Assembly: GCF_000282375.1 (NCBI RefSeq)
Contig: NZ_AKJK01000120.1
Coordinates: forward strand, 1-36,535
DNA from: Pseudomonas sp. GM50
GTDB taxonomy: Bacteria; Pseudomonadota; Gammaproteobacteria; Pseudomonadales; Pseudomonadaceae
Length of the DNA stretch: 36,535 bases
Direction of reading: 5' to 3'
This document shows positions 7,499 through 15,330 of this stretch, in pieces. Made by a program: the position numbers and the translations under genes. The notes under the pieces were generated by a model, which saw nothing but the letters and a program-made list of their open reading frames with translations, had not been told where the DNA came from and did not search any database. Each line of letters begins with the position of its first letter. The first letter of the stretch is position 1.

Positions 7499-8422
7499 TC
7501 AGAGCAAACCCTGTTCTGCGCAGGCTTTGACTACTTGCTCGCGAAGCCAGGTATTGGCGCTGTCCTGGTCGCTGGCTTCGCTCCATTGCATGTCGAGGGT
7601 AAATCCTGGCAAGCCCTTTGGTGCTTCGCAATGACTGAATACCGCGTCATTGGTCAGCAGCGTTTGAATGCGCCGCGGTAGCGTCAGGATGAGGTCGGTG
7701 CCGGTGATCATCTTGAGGGCTGCCCTGTAGCTATTGGATCGCGCGATAAGCTGTCGTTTGTGATCGACCCTGTGGGTGTCGAAGGTCTTGTGCGGAGAGA
7801 GCACGTGACGATGTTCAATGAACGATCGCAAACTTGGGCGTAATTGCGGCGGGGTTGCGCGTTTATCGAAGACGTAAACCAGTTCGTCTTCAACCAGCCT
7901 CCGGGATTTTAAGCCAGCATGGCTGTGTTGAAAGTCGTGACCGAAGCAGATCACCAGATCGAGACTGCCATCGCGCAGTTCATCGGCGGGCAGGGCGGTA
8001 TCGAGTTTTTGCACATTGACGATCACTGGCAGGTTGGCGAAGTCGAAGTTCCTCAACAGCCGCGGCAGTACCATCAGTTCGAAGTATTCCGACGCGCCAA
8101 TGTTGAAGGTGACGGCTTTTAGAGTCGGATCAAAGGCTTGAGCTCCGGAATGGCAGAAGTTGATGCCTTCCAGAATCTTCAGCACATGCTCGTGCATGGT
8201 GGTGGCTTTGTAGGTTGGACGCATTCCTGATCGGGTGTTGATGAACAAATCATCTTTGAAGCCGGTGCGCAGTTTTTTCAGCGAATAGCTGACGGTGGAC
8301 TGGCTGACCCCGAGGGTTTCGGAGACGGCGGTGACGCTGCTTTGTTCATACACGGCGACGAACACCATGAGGTCCTGCATATCAAGTTTTCTAAGTAAAT
8401 TGCTGTTAAGCATCTGCCCCAT
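7499..8422 (-). CDS. LysR-family regulator, twin A
   Basis: An LTTR of about 307 residues. The HTH core reads SVTAVSETLGVSQSTVSYSLKKLR; the effector domain follows from about residue 95. It is closely similar to the next gene (8724-9659): the first 120 residues are near three-quarters identical by eye, and the C-termini share QDSAN and W/FREQ motifs, so the two arose by duplication. Start choice: MGQMLNSNLL has a GGGAG ribosome site at good spacing; the twin suggests MLNSNLL (8413); a further in-frame ATG lies at 8464 without a clear ribosome site. It may regulate the operon beginning at 9835, itself, or the twin. Confidence 0.88.
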   Translation of the reverse strand: MGQMLNSNLLRKLDMQDLMVFVAVYEQSSVTAVSETLGVSQSTVSYSLKKLRTGFKDDLFINTRSGMRPTYKATTMHEHVLKILEGINFCHSGAQAFDPTLKAVTFNIGASEYFELMVLPRLLRNFDFANLPVIVNVQKLDTALPADELRDGSLDLVICFGHDFQHSHAGLKSRRLVEDELVYVFDKRATPPQLRPSLRSFIEHRHVLSPHKTFDTHRVDHKRQLIARSNSYRAALKMITGTDLILTLPRRIQTLLTNDAVFSHCEAPKGLPGFTLDMQWSEASDQDSANTWLREQVVKACAEQGLL

Positions 8423-8723
8423 CCCGATGAACTCCCTGTTCTGTTTTGAACGCGATCTATCCATAAAAGGATAACGGAACGATAGTGCCAGGAGAATGCC
8501 TTGTAGGAAGCTTCATTGTCAGATGTGGGACACAACGTGTAGGTAACACGACCTACACATTCAATCGCTGGCCTGAAGGGGGGGCTTTCCGGGATTTTCT
8601 GGATCAGCGCGGACTGCTCGAAGGTGATCTGTATCGAGTGCCAGGCGCTGAATATCCCACCGGCCAAGCGCTGAAGTTACGCCCAGACACTTGGCTGCGG
8701 TCGGTCAGTAAAGTGAAGTCTTA
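8423..8723. other. Gap between the twin LysR genes
   Basis: About 300 bp, holding the upstream region of twin A and the perfect dyad at 8537-8558. Open frames on both strands run into the LysR genes and show no family features. Nothing else was recognised. Confidence 0.5.
8537..8558. promoter_or_regulatory. Perfect 8-bp dyad, candidate operator
   Basis: GTGTAGGT and ACCTACAC flank a 6-nt spacer, giving a 22-bp palindrome with no T-tract, so it is unlikely to be a terminator. It lies about 115 bp upstream of the twin A start and downstream of the twin B stop. The geometry does not fit a strict T-N11-A LysR box; the binding protein is unknown. Confidence 0.5.
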
Positions 8724-9659
8724 TTACAGCAATCCGTCTTGCGCGCACACGCTGACAATTTGTTCGCGGAACCAGTTATTGGCGCTGTCTTGACCTGGCT
8801 TCTCGTTCCACAACATGTCCAGTGTGAAGTTTGGTAAACCCGTCGGTGGTTTGCAATGGCTGAATCTGGCTTCATTACTGATCAGCATCTGGATGCGTCG
8901 AGGCAGAGTGAGAACAAAATCGGTTCCGGGGATCATGTTGAGTGCAGCAACGTAACTATTAGCTCGTGCGACAATTTGGCGGGTGTAGTCCCATTTGCTG
9001 AGCCAGCCATCCACCATGTTGGTGTCTGAAGTCCATGGCGTCGGGAAGATATGCTGGCGTGCGACAAAGGTGTCCAGGCTGAACTCGCCCTCTGGAGGCG
9101 CAAAGTCTTTATCGACGACGCAGACCAGGTCATCTTCCAGCAGTACTTGTGATTTCAAGTTTTTAGCACTGCGATGGAAATTGGGGCCGAAACAAATTAC
9201 CAGATCGAAACGGCCATCCATAAGTTCATCGTTAGGGATATCTCTGTGGAATTTCTGGATATTTACAATGACCGGAAAACTACTGCCGATAAAGCGTTTC
9301 AATAAGTTTGGAAGTATAAGAAGTTCAAAATATTCAGGTGCGCAAATATTAAAAGTGATCTCTTTTTGCGCTGGGTCGAATGAGTGTAGTCCGGAGTGGC
9401 ATATGTTTATGCTCTTCAGGATTTTGAGAACATGGCTGTACATCGTGGCAGCTTTGTGTGTTGGCCACATGCCATTGCGGGTATTGATGAAGAGCTCGTC
9501 GTCGAAACTCGTACGCAGTTTTTTCAAGCAGTAACTCACCGTGGACTGGCTGACGCAAAGGGTTTCGGAGACCTCGGTGACGCTTCTTTGTTCATACACA
9601 GCCACGAAAACCATAAGGTCTTGCATATCCAGTTTTCTTAGCAGATTGCTATTAAGCAT
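8724..9659 (-). CDS. LysR-family regulator, twin B, divergent from the biosynthetic operon
   Basis: A 311-residue LTTR with HTH core SVTEVSETLCVSQSTVSYCLKKLR and a LysR effector domain ending QDSANNWFREQIVSVCAQDGLL. It starts MLNSNLLRKLDMQDL, matching twin A, and 175 bp separate it from the operon starting at 9835. A LysR gene divergent from the operon it controls is the classic arrangement, so it is the best candidate regulator. Its base composition is odd: the 60 bases 9301-9360 contain only 17 G or C, far below neighbouring genes, suggesting recent acquisition or relaxed selection. No frame damage is visible. Confidence 0.92.
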   Translation of the reverse strand: MLNSNLLRKLDMQDLMVFVAVYEQRSVTEVSETLCVSQSTVSYCLKKLRTSFDDELFINTRNGMWPTHKAATMYSHVLKILKSINICHSGLHSFDPAQKEITFNICAPEYFELLILPNLLKRFIGSSFPVIVNIQKFHRDIPNDELMDGRFDLVICFGPNFHRSAKNLKSQVLLEDDLVCVVDKDFAPPEGEFSLDTFVARQHIFPTPWTSDTNMVDGWLSKWDYTRQIVARANSYVAALNMIPGTDFVLTLPRRIQMLISNEARFSHCKPPTGLPNFTLDMLWNEKPGQDSANNWFREQIVSVCAQDGLL

Positions 9660-9688
9660 AAAGGTCCATCTCGGTGAAAATCCATGTG

Positions 9689-9736
9689 TGTCACGTTACG
9701 TCGTGTTTTGTGACAAGGTTGTTTATTTATATATTA
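9689..9736 (+). promoter_or_regulatory. Candidate promoter and dyad operator of the 9835 operon
   Basis: A dyad TGTCAC (9689-9694) and GTGACA (9710-9715) with 15 bp between arms overlaps a promoter-like pair, TTGTGA at 9708-9713 and TATATT at 9730-9735 (16-bp spacer). The region is very AT-rich (16 G or C in 9721-9780). Position between a divergent LysR gene and the operon fits an LTTR regulatory site. Read by eye. Confidence 0.45.
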
Positions 9737-9834
9737 GTGGAAGTAATTGGTTTTTTAAATAGTCTGTCGGAAATTTCCTCAATATATTCTCGTTCCACTT
9801 TAGAGAGAACCCTGAGCAGGGATAGGAGGGCGAA

Positions 9835-10452
9835 GTGTTGGTACGAGTCACGGAAAGCCAAACGCCGTTATGGATGCAGGCGACTGAAGTTGTGAAAGAA
9901 AAATTCCGCAGCTCTTATAAGGCATCCGTAGAACCGAGCCCGCAGTATTTTGCGGTCACCCAGGACAGTGAGGAACGGATTCTTTCTTGCGCCGGTATAA
10001 CTTTTGCGGATGACCGCACACTTTTCTCGGAGCAATACCTGTCGCAACCGATAGAAACGATTCTGTCCCAGCGTTTTGAAAAGATGATTGATCGGTCAGT
10101 TATTGCTGAAATAGGCAGTTTGATTTCTCATCATCTGACGGCCGGAATGATCATGGTCAACATGGTTCCGTTGTTGGCCTGGTGCATGGGGGCTCAATAT
10201 TTGCTCTGCACCGTTACGCCCCGGGTCCGGAAAATGATGGAAAGCTGCCAGATCGATTTCGAACCACTACTCACGGCCGACCCTCAGCGTCTGGCCGACG
10301 ATGGTGGCAAGAACTGGGGTACCTACTACTCGAAATTACCTGTCACCGGTTTTATCCGCGTGGACCCGAAACGTTCGCGATTCGCCGCTATGACCCTCGG
10401 TACTTTGTTCACCCAGTTGCCGAACAATTTGCCGACGAGGGCGCAGTCATGA
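9835..10452 (+). CDS. Thermostable hemolysin (T_hemolysin) family protein, GNAT/autoinducer-synthase-like
   Basis: A 205-residue protein of the family named after the Vibrio delta thermostable hemolysin. The family pattern is visible in order: a CAGI strand, LFSEQYLSQPIE, an EIGSLIS segment near residue 93, then FEPLLTADPQRL and WGTYYSKLP near the C-terminus. The family has a predicted acyl-CoA N-acyltransferase-like fold, so an acyl-transfer role is more plausible here than lysis; that is inference. No signal peptide is seen. The start is GTG with an AGGAGG ribosome site 5 nt before it. Its stop overlaps the next ATG (ATGA), and I recall the same pairing with an AMP ligase in other gammaproteobacteria. 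Confidence 0.88.
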   Translation: MLVRVTESQTPLWMQATEVVKEKFRSSYKASVEPSPQYFAVTQDSEERILSCAGITFADDRTLFSEQYLSQPIETILSQRFEKMIDRSVIAEIGSLISHHLTAGMIMVNMVPLLAWCMGAQYLLCTVTPRVRKMMESCQIDFEPLLTADPQRLADDGGKNWGTYYSKLPVTGFIRVDPKRSRFAAMTLGTLFTQLPNNLPTRAQS

Positions 10453-12017
10453 GCGGTCGTTTCATTGCGGACCTGCGGCTGGCATTGCAGATCAATCGTC
10501 AGAAGGTCTGCGCAATCGATTGTGCTCCGACCGGCCTGGAACACGCTGCTGTCATGACCTATGGCGAACTGGAGTCCCGGGCGCTGAATCTGGCGGCAGA
10601 ACTGCAGCGGCGTTTCGACACGGCGGCTCATGGCGATCACGTTGTGCTGGGGATTGCGACGCGTAACAGCAGTGACTGGTTGATTGCCGATCTGGCTTGC
10701 CTGTTTGCCGGAATTACCGCATTGCCTTTGCCGCTGGCGTTCAGTCAGTCCCAGGCCGAGCACCTTGCCGAGCGTTGTGACGGGTTTCTGGTGGATGCCG
10801 CAGGCGAGCGGACACTGGCTGAGCGGTGGAGGCTGGATTTTCCCGACAGCCGCCTCAGACGTATCGACGAACCTGCCCTGGAGCAGCCGTTGTTGCGAGA
10901 ACCGGACGGCGATAGCGCATGGATCTGCAAAATCATTCACACCTCGGGGACTACCAGCCGGCCCAAAGGCGTGCGCCTGAGCACGGCGGCGGTGGGGGCG
11001 GTGTTGACTTCCCTGCGCCAGTGGATGCCGGTCGATGCCCATCGCAGCTACCTGTCGCTGGTGCCATTGAGCCTGCTGCTGGAACAAGTGACCGCCGCGT
11101 ATTTACCGCTGCTGGCCGGTGGGATCGTGCATTTCCTGCCTGAAGGCGAGGCGCTGCTAGGTGAGCCGGGAACGTCACCGCAGCGTTTGATCGAGTGGAT
11201 CCTGCGGGTCGAACCGACGGCCTTGACGGTACCACCGGTGATGCTCAATCGCTTTCACGAGCTATTGACCGAAGGCGGCGTGCAGGGTGAGCGCCTGTCT
11301 CGTTACCTGCATTCGGGGGTGCATATCACGTGCGGCGGCGCGGCCGTCAGCATCGATATCCTGCATGCCCTCGCCGAGGATGGTATTGCGGTGTTCCAGG
11401 GTTACGGGCTCTCCGAGAACGCCTCGGTCGTGAGTATGAATACCTTGCAGCACCAACGTCTGGGCAGTGTGGGCAGGCCGTTGCCGCATGTTCAGGTGCG
11501 CATCGGCGCCAACCAGACCATTGAGGTCAAGAGCAGTTCGTTGTTCAGCGGCTACTCGGGTAAAGACCCTAGCGCCTGTTCGATGTCCGACGATGGCTGG
11601 ATGGACACCGGGGATCTGGGGGAGCTGGATGCTGATGGCTTTCTCTATGTTCGCGGTCGCAAGAAAAATGTGATCTGCCTGCCCAATGGCCGCAATGTCA
11701 GCCCGGAACAGGTCGAGCTGGAATACCGCGAATATCCCGGTGTGCGCGATGCCGCTGTGTTTTTCGATGAGGCCCATGGTCTGGTGGCGTTGCTGTGTGT
11801 TGAGTCGGCACCGGATCGCGATGAGCTGGCCAGCTGGTCAGCACGGCGCTTTTCCGACATCGAGCGCCCGAGCCACCTGTGGTTGCTGGCCAAGGACGAT
11901 CCATTGCTCGAGCAACTCTACACCGTCACCGGCCGTCCAAAACGCGCCGATATCGCTACTGTTTTCGCCAATCTGCAAGGGAATGCATCTGATGAACACA
12001 CCTGCCTATCACTGTGA
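10449..12017 (+). CDS. AMP-dependent synthetase/ligase (acyl-activating enzyme)
   Basis: A 522-residue ANL-superfamily enzyme expected to activate a carboxylic acid as acyl-adenylate. Visible motifs: the P-loop HTSGTTSRPKGV at residues 164-175, GYGLSE, DTGD at 386-389, and RGRKKNVI at 402-409. The C-terminal end reads TVTGRPKRADI where most relatives have a GK motif carrying the adenylation lysine; here the lysine is displaced by two positions. No carrier-protein domain is fused, so the acceptor must be CoA, a free amine, or the partner protein. Substrate is unknown. It overlaps the preceding gene by 4 nt and the following oxygenase by 26 nt, showing translational coupling. Confidence 0.92.
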   Translation: MSGRFIADLRLALQINRQKVCAIDCAPTGLEHAAVMTYGELESRALNLAAELQRRFDTAAHGDHVVLGIATRNSSDWLIADLACLFAGITALPLPLAFSQSQAEHLAERCDGFLVDAAGERTLAERWRLDFPDSRLRRIDEPALEQPLLREPDGDSAWICKIIHTSGTTSRPKGVRLSTAAVGAVLTSLRQWMPVDAHRSYLSLVPLSLLLEQVTAAYLPLLAGGIVHFLPEGEALLGEPGTSPQRLIEWILRVEPTALTVPPVMLNRFHELLTEGGVQGERLSRYLHSGVHITCGGAAVSIDILHALAEDGIAVFQGYGLSENASVVSMNTLQHQRLGSVGRPLPHVQVRIGANQTIEVKSSSLFSGYSGKDPSACSMSDDGWMDTGDLGELDADGFLYVRGRKKNVICLPNGRNVSPEQVELEYREYPGVRDAAVFFDEAHGLVALLCVESAPDRDELASWSARRFSDIERPSHLWLLAKDDPLLEQLYTVTGRPKRADIATVFANLQGNASDEHTCLSL

Positions 12018-12873
12018 AAGCCCCGACGTATCCATTATTGAACCGCGCCATTTCGCAAGCCTGGGCAAGGCCGAGCTGTACGAGTTGCTGGGGCATTACG
12101 GTGTCGTCCTGTTACGTAACTGCATCCACAATGCCGAGGATTTCAGCGCCTATGTGAAGCAGAACAGCTCGCGGCTGAGCCTCGACCCGGCTCGCGTCAT
12201 GGTCGGTGGAGCCGCGCAGTTGGTTGATGCGGGTCGCCAGGCGATTGGTCTGCATTGCGAAAATGGTAACTCACCGTTCTGGCCGGACATCACCTGGTTC
12301 TATTGCCAGGAAGCACCGCGCACAGGCTCGCAAACCACCTTGTGCGACGGTGAGAAAGTACTGGCGAAGCTGTCATCCGCCTGCCGCACATTTTTCGAGG
12401 ACAACCCGATTCGCTACAGCCGCACCGTTGCCGGTGACAAATGGCGTCGGCTGGTTTGCCACTATTCGCCAGCGCTCTCGGACCCGGCGGCGGTCAGGAT
12501 CGAAGATCTGATGCAGATCATCGGCGACGATCCGCAGACACAGATCTCCTTCAATGCGTTTGATGATTCGATTCATTACGCCTTCAGTACCCCGGCGATT
12601 CTGGTCTCCGAATTCAGCCAGCGTCCGGCGTTTGCCAACAGTATTCTCGGGCCGTCCTTCAACTATGAAGTGCCAGTGATCGATACATCGTCCGGGCTGC
12701 CCATTCCCGGCGAATTCCTGCACGAAATTGCCGAGGTTTCCGCGCAATACACCTACCCGGTCGGCTGGCGTGACCATGACATGGTGATGATCGACAACCG
12801 TCGGGTAATGCATGGTCGTGAGGCCATCGTTGACGAGCGCCGCCGTATCTTCAACGCCCTGAGCTACCGCTGA
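11992..12873 (+). CDS. TauD/TfdA-type Fe(II)/2-oxoglutarate-dependent oxygenase
   Basis: A 293-residue non-heme iron oxygenase. The iron triad is visible as His88 and Glu90 (GLHCENGNSPFWPD) with distal His274 (RVMHGRE), and Arg285 fits the 2-oxoglutarate-binding arginine. The HxE rather than HxD form is seen in clavaminate-synthase-like and free-amino-acid hydroxylases, hinting at hydroxylation or desaturation of an amino-acid-like substrate. Since Glu is present rather than Ala or Gly, it is not a halogenase. The start overlaps the ligase gene; the longer open frame upstream is a shadow of that gene. The next gene starts 9 nt later. Confidence 0.92.
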   Translation: MNTPAYHCESPDVSIIEPRHFASLGKAELYELLGHYGVVLLRNCIHNAEDFSAYVKQNSSRLSLDPARVMVGGAAQLVDAGRQAIGLHCENGNSPFWPDITWFYCQEAPRTGSQTTLCDGEKVLAKLSSACRTFFEDNPIRYSRTVAGDKWRRLVCHYSPALSDPAAVRIEDLMQIIGDDPQTQISFNAFDDSIHYAFSTPAILVSEFSQRPAFANSILGPSFNYEVPVIDTSSGLPIPGEFLHEIAEVSAQYTYPVGWRDHDMVMIDNRRVMHGREAIVDERRRIFNALSYR

Positions 12874-12882
12874 GACCTATTC

Positions 12883-14010
12883 ATGAAGACCAGTAACAAT
12901 CAGATCATTTCAGGTCAGTACGAGACGTATATCGACGGTGACGGTCGCCAGATAATCGATCTGGCCGGCGGGTTTGGCTTTCAGGTGCCGGCGGTAATCG
13001 ACGCGGTCAGCCTTCAGGCGCAAAGCATGGGGCTGTCGAATCGAGTGCTGATGTCCGACCCACTGATCGCTTTGTGCCGGCGCTTGGCCGAGCTGCTACC
13101 GCAGCCGCTGGTCAGCTCTTATGTGTGCAGCTCCGGCGATGAAGCATTCGAAGGCGCCTTGAAACTGTGCAAAGGCCTCAAGCCCAAGGGCAACACCATT
13201 GTTGTTGTCCAGGGCGGTGACTATGGCTCGCTGAGTTACGGACGTTGCCTGAGCACGCCGCAAAACTATCTGCAGATGCAGCGTTTCCTGGGCTTCGAGC
13301 TCGTGGCGATCAGGCATGTCCGCGACCTGGATAAAGTGGACTGGAACGATTGCTTCGCGGTTTGCCACACCAGCACCGTGATTGATGGAGACGGTCGCTT
13401 GCGCCTGATAGAACAGGTGCTACTCGATCACTTGTATGTCGCGGCGGCCAATGCGTCGGTGCCGGTCATCGCGGTCGACGTGCAGAGTTGTCTGGGGAGC
13501 CTGGGCACGCTGTTTGGTTTTCAGCGTTATCGCAATACCCCGGACATTGTGGTGTTGGGCGGCCCACTGGGCGGCAGTGCGATTCCTGTCGGCACCTATA
13601 CCTGCAGCGAACAGATGGCCTATCAAGTCTATGGTCGCAGCAGCCCGGCGAAACATGGCAGCACCACGGCCGGCAATCCGATGGCCTGCGTGGCCGCCAT
13701 GGCAGCACTGGATTACGTGCAGGCACACGACTTGCCCAGGGAATGCCTCAATAACGGCCAGATACTGGCGCAAGCGCTCGCCTCATTCGGCGCTGTCGCC
13801 TGCGGTGCCTGGGTCAGCCTGCCGCTGCCAGCCGACCTCAAACCCGCCGAATTGTGCGAGGAGCTTTATCAGCGTGGCATCTATGTCAGTGCTCCCCGTG
13901 GCCGCGAGTTGATTTTGCGTTGCCCGATCACCGCACGAGCCGAACACATCCAGCGCGCATCCCGGATCCTCAAGGAGACTTTAAGCCATGTCCTTAACCC
14001 TATCGCATGA
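12883..14010 (+). CDS. Class III aminotransferase-like protein lacking the PLP lysine
   Basis: A 375-residue fold-type I PLP-enzyme homologue. It keeps family landmarks: SSGDEAFEGALKL (residues 83-95), VIAVDVQS with the ring-nitrogen Asp199, and HGSTTAGNPMACVAAMAAL. However, where the intact neighbour reads PDIMILSKGLTGG, this protein reads PDIVVLGGPLGGS, so the Schiff-base lysine aligns with Gly227. It is also about 70 residues shorter than the neighbour, largely at the N-terminus. The reading frame is intact with normal codon use, so it is not a decaying gene. It may be a non-catalytic partner of the next gene, which overlaps it by 23 nt, or have a new role. The missing lysine is seen directly; function is unknown. 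Confidence 0.88.
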   Translation: MKTSNNQIISGQYETYIDGDGRQIIDLAGGFGFQVPAVIDAVSLQAQSMGLSNRVLMSDPLIALCRRLAELLPQPLVSSYVCSSGDEAFEGALKLCKGLKPKGNTIVVVQGGDYGSLSYGRCLSTPQNYLQMQRFLGFELVAIRHVRDLDKVDWNDCFAVCHTSTVIDGDGRLRLIEQVLLDHLYVAAANASVPVIAVDVQSCLGSLGTLFGFQRYRNTPDIVVLGGPLGGSAIPVGTYTCSEQMAYQVYGRSSPAKHGSTTAGNPMACVAAMAALDYVQAHDLPRECLNNGQILAQALASFGAVACGAWVSLPLPADLKPAELCEELYQRGIYVSAPRGRELILRCPITARAEHIQRASRILKETLSHVLNPIA

Positions 14011-15328
14011 ACAACTGCTGGATGATTGCCAGCAGCATTGGAGTGCCTCTGCGGCCAAGCTCTATCGTCTGGGTAAAACCAGCGTCGAAAAGGACGCCGA
14101 TGGCATCTATGTCACCGACCATGTCGGCAAGCGCTTTATCGATTGCGCCTGCAGCTATGGGGTGTTCATCGTCGGCCATCGTAATCCGATGGTGCGTGAA
14201 CAGGTGCAGACCCAGTTGAACCAGATGGCCTGGATTCCGGAGGGGCGGGTGCATCCGCTGCAAGGCGCATTGTCCGAGCGCCTTCGCAATCTGGTACCGG
14301 GGAATTGGGGGGATGTGCAGTTTATGGTCTCGGGTGCCGAAGCCATCGAACAGAGCATGCGTTATGTGCTCAAGGTGAAGCCGCACCGGCGTGGAATCGT
14401 GGTAATGAGTGATTCCTATCACGGCAAGACGCTGGCGGCGATGAGCATTCTTGGGCAGAAACAGCACCATCGCAGCTACGGCACCGCGGCCTCGGAAGTG
14501 ACTTATGTGCCATACGGTGACTTCGCAGCCTTGCAGAGAGCGGTAGGCGAGGGTGCGCGTGCGGTGTATGTCGAGCCGATTCTGGGGGGCGCCCACTTAC
14601 AGGTTCCGCCTGTGGGTTACATGGCGAACATCCGCGCCCTGTGCGATGCCACTGAGACCTTGCTGGTGGCCGACGAAATCCAGACCGGTTTCGGCCGCTG
14701 TGGCAAGTGGTTCGCCGTGCAGTATGACGACATCGTGCCAGACATCATGATTCTCTCTAAAGGCCTGACGGGCGGTTACACCTCGTTTGCCTGCGCCATG
14801 TACAGCTGGCGACTGACCACGCAATACCCTCTGAGCGAGATCGAGCCTGATCAGCGGACCAATGGCGGGCATCCGGTGGCGTGCGCCTCGGCGCTGGCCG
14901 CTATCGATTACATCGAGCAGCACAACCTGGTCGAGCAATCACGGATCAATGGCGGTTTGCTGCGCCATGGCCTGCAACGGCTGGCTCAGCGTTATCCGCA
15001 GATCGTCGAAGATGTGCCCGGTGTCGGCCTGATGACCGGCCTGCGCTTGCGCGGTTCGGTCTACGAAGCGCTGATGAGCATGGAGTTGGGCAAGCGTGGC
15101 GTGCATGCCGGGCATTCCATGAATGAAAAAGCCGCGCACCCGGTTCTGCGGTTTTACCCGCCGCTGAACATCACACCCGAAGCGCTTCGGCATGTCCTGA
15201 CGATGACCGAGGAAGCCCTTGAGGCGATCGCCCAGCGTCCGAAGCTGGCGGTCAAGGCGTTTTCTCTGGTGGTCAGAAACATGTACCACATCCCCAACAA
15301 GCTACTGCGCAGCAAAGGGAAGCGCTGA
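13988..15328 (+). CDS. Class III pyridoxal-phosphate-dependent aminotransferase
   Basis: A 446-residue fold-type I aminotransferase of the omega-amino-acid/DAPA/acetylornithine type. Motifs: SGAEAIEQSM (115-124), YHGKTLAAMS (144-153), VADEIQTGFGR with Asp229, and the catalytic Lys258 in LSKGLTGGYTS. The C-terminal RFYPPLNI segment is typical. It would transfer an amino group to or from an aldehyde or keto function in the pathway. The ATG has an AAGGAG site upstream and overlaps the lysine-less homologue by 23 nt; the amidase begins 2 nt after the stop. The substrate cannot be read from sequence. Confidence 0.93.
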   Translation: MSLTLSHEQLLDDCQQHWSASAAKLYRLGKTSVEKDADGIYVTDHVGKRFIDCACSYGVFIVGHRNPMVREQVQTQLNQMAWIPEGRVHPLQGALSERLRNLVPGNWGDVQFMVSGAEAIEQSMRYVLKVKPHRRGIVVMSDSYHGKTLAAMSILGQKQHHRSYGTAASEVTYVPYGDFAALQRAVGEGARAVYVEPILGGAHLQVPPVGYMANIRALCDATETLLVADEIQTGFGRCGKWFAVQYDDIVPDIMILSKGLTGGYTSFACAMYSWRLTTQYPLSEIEPDQRTNGGHPVACASALAAIDYIEQHNLVEQSRINGGLLRHGLQRLAQRYPQIVEDVPGVGLMTGLRLRGSVYEALMSMELGKRGVHAGHSMNEKAAHPVLRFYPPLNITPEALRHVLTMTEEALEAIAQRPKLAVKAFSLVVRNMYHIPNKLLRSKGKR

Positions 15329-15330
15329 GT

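Noticed and set aside
8485..8793. Plus-strand open frame of 102 codons between the LysR twins
   Set aside because: GTG start, no family features, and its 3' end lies antisense to LysR twin B.
8545..9707. Shared 8-mer AACACGAC in the twin A and twin B upstream regions
   Set aside because: An 8-bp match between two gaps of this size is expected by chance, so it is not evidence of a common operator.
9835..10452. Interpretation of the first operon gene as a secreted toxin because of the name hemolysin
   Set aside because: No signal peptide or membrane segment, and the operon context points to a metabolic role.
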